Positions 62,668-64,000 of a stretch of 64,000 nt of DNA are shown one piece after another (the stretch's first letter is position 1; each line of letters begins with the position of its first letter). Position numbers and translations under genes: made by a program. The DNA lies in NCBI GenBank assembly GCA_023954375.1, contig JAMLIC010000040.1:16283-80282 (forward strand), given 5' to 3'. This stretch comes from Planctomycetota bacterium (GTDB lineage Bacteria > Planctomycetota > J058). The notes under the pieces were generated by a model. That model worked only from the letters and a program-made list of their open reading frames with translations, was not told where the DNA came from and made no database searches.

Positions 62668-63972
62668 ATGCGCGTCGGGCTCCGGCTCGTTCGAGGCGCA
62701 CGCGCCAACGAGACGATCACCCTCGAGGACAACCAGTCGGTCATCCTCGGGCGCGGGACCGAGGCGACCTTCCGCATCCAGGACCCGTCGATCTCGCGCC
62801 GCCACTGCCAGATCTCGAACACGCCGCGCGGCGTCCTGATCGCCGACCTCGGCTCGTCGAACGGCACCTACGTCAACGGGCAGCGCCTCGCCCAGGGCTG
62901 GTCGCAGCTCGCGCCCAACGACCAGGTGATCCTGGGGCAGAACGAGCTGCGCGTCCTGGCCGTCAACGCCGGCGCCGCGCCGGCCCCCCAGGGCCACCGC
63001 TGCGGCAACTGCGGACGGCCGATCCCGCCCCAGGACATCCAGCAGAACCGCTACCGCCAGGACACCAACGGGCGGCTCATCTGCGCCGAGTGCCTGAAGC
63101 AGTTCGACTTCGACCCGAACATGGTCGACGGCTACAGCATCGAGAAGAAGCTCGGCCAGGGCGCGTTCGGCGCCGTCTACAAGGCGCTCTGCCGCAAGGA
63201 CGGGCGCATCTGCGCCCTCAAGACGATCCGCCCGCAGCTCGTCTCGAGCGAGAAGGACGTGCAGCGCTTCTTCCGCGAGTCGGACACCGGGCGGCAGCTC
63301 GTCCACCCGAGCATCACGCAGATCTTCGACGCCGGCGAGAGCCGCGGCATCTACTTCATCGCCATGGAGTACATCGACGGCCGCGAGGTCTCGAAGCTGA
63401 TCGAGGAGTACGGCCGCCTCGACGTCGGCTACTCCATGCGCGTGGTCATCCAGATCGCCAACGCCCTGCAGCACGCGTTCGAGCGCGGGATCGTCCACCG
63501 CGACATCAAGCCCGAGAACGTCATGGTCAACACCCAGGGCGTCGCCAAGCTGGTCGACTTCGGGCTGGCCAAGAGCTTCACCGAGGCGGGGCAGAGCGGC
63601 CTGACGGCGCCGGGCGAGGGCATGGGCACGCTCGCCTACATGCCGCCCGAGCAGCTCGACAACGCGCTCAACGCCGACCAGCGCTCGGACATCTACTCGC
63701 TCGGCGCGACGCTGTACCACATGCTCTCGGGCAAGCGGCCGTTCAACGAGAAGACGACCCGCTCGTTCATCATGAAGATCCTCAACGCCATGCCCGACCC
63801 GCTCCGGTCGATCAACCCGGCGGTGCCGCAGGCGCTCGAGGACATCATCACGCGGGCCATGGCCAAGAAGCCCGAGGACCGCTACCAGACGCCCCGGGAG
63901 ATGGAGGGCGACCTGCGCGCGCTGTTCCAGCAGCTCGCCGCCGCCCACGCCTCCCGCAGCGGCGAGCGATAG
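62668..63972 (+). CDS. FHA - zinc ribbon - Ser/Thr protein kinase
   Basis: 434 aa. Residues 1-100 are an FHA phosphothreonine-binding domain (VILGRGTEATFRIQD, SISRRHCQIS, DLGSSNGTYVNG). Residues 112-142 make a zinc ribbon, C112-C115 and C139-C142. The kinase domain (from about 155) has the Gly loop KLGQGAFGAVYKA, K185 in ICALKTI, catalytic D279 in IVHRDIKPENV, D297 in DFG, and the APE-like MPPEQL. No membrane helix follows, so it is a soluble cytosolic kinase, unlike many PknB-type enzymes. The FHA-ribbon-kinase order is unusual and suggests binding to its own or another phosphoprotein. Start ATG 62668. Confidence 0.93.
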   Translation: MRVGLRLVRGARANETITLEDNQSVILGRGTEATFRIQDPSISRRHCQISNTPRGVLIADLGSSNGTYVNGQRLAQGWSQLAPNDQVILGQNELRVLAVNAGAAPAPQGHRCGNCGRPIPPQDIQQNRYRQDTNGRLICAECLKQFDFDPNMVDGYSIEKKLGQGAFGAVYKALCRKDGRICALKTIRPQLVSSEKDVQRFFRESDTGRQLVHPSITQIFDAGESRGIYFIAMEYIDGREVSKLIEEYGRLDVGYSMRVVIQIANALQHAFERGIVHRDIKPENVMVNTQGVAKLVDFGLAKSFTEAGQSGLTAPGEGMGTLAYMPPEQLDNALNADQRSDIYSLGATLYHMLSGKRPFNEKTTRSFIMKILNAMPDPLRSINPAVPQALEDIITRAMAKKPEDRYQTPREMEGDLRALFQQLAAAHASRSGER

Positions 63973-64000
63973 TGTGATCGCGGCTGCGCCGAACGATGGC

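Overview
The window is a very GC-rich (by eye above 70%) stretch of a Gram-negative-type chromosome with about 45 supportable protein genes. I see no rRNA, tRNA, CRISPR or insertion sequence. Outer-membrane and envelope genes dominate: an LptD/OstA-like protein, a secretin, several lipoproteins, an AsmA-like protein, a periplasmic alpha-2-macroglobulin and Tol/Exb proteins. The order PilM-like, PilO/Amuc_1100-like, FnIII-like, secretin resembles the Amuc_1098-1101 clusters of the Planctomycetota/Verrucomicrobiota group. I infer Planctomycetota or a near relative; Myxococcota is not excluded.

Layout. 1-5.3 kb: a lipoprotein cut by the window edge and a thioester alpha-2-macroglobulin (minus). 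5.7-6.8 kb: mraZ with a readable promoter and MraZ-box repeats, followed by two small unknown genes instead of the usual division genes. 6.9-12.9 kb: an acidic protein, a large AsmA-like protein and a proline-rich lipoprotein (minus). 13.1-19 kb: a C45-type Ntn hydrolase, a TolB-M28-PDZ secreted peptidase, a membrane protein and a SWIM-PolX-like protein. 19-25.3 kb: valS, a PhyH-like dioxygenase, and two redox proteins each interrupted by an in-frame TGA exactly at a redox-active cysteine position; both look like selenoproteins. 25.4-29.9 kb: LptD-like, RidA, DUF151 nuclease and family-4 UDG. 30.1-37.2 kb: pilus/secretin cluster. 37.5-44.7 kb: two TPR proteins followed by ExbB, ExbD, ExbD. 44.9-52 kb: an orphan MaeB-type phosphotransacetylase domain protein (apparently frameshifted near its end), a rhomboid protease, two unknown genes and asnB. 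52.8-57 kb: two oppositely oriented arrays of about 69-bp repeats on either side of an HNH endonuclease gene. 57-64 kb: TauE/DUF1634 exporter, an OmpR-type response regulator with its histidine kinase, and an FHA-zinc ribbon-Ser/Thr kinase.

How the genes fit together. Most of the window serves the cell envelope. The pilus-like inner-membrane proteins (30-34 kb) and the secretin (34.5 kb) would form a trans-envelope machine; the adjoining TPR plus ExbB/ExbD2 set is a proton-motive-force module. The DsbD-alpha-like protein and the Sec redoxin form a two-gene extracytoplasmic thiol-redox unit.

The most notable observations are the two predicted selenoproteins, whose usual gene calls would be wrong (one would lose its active site, the other its last five residues), and the HNH gene lying between inverted repeat arrays, which I cannot match to a system I know. 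All calls come from reading the sequence; no database search was run.
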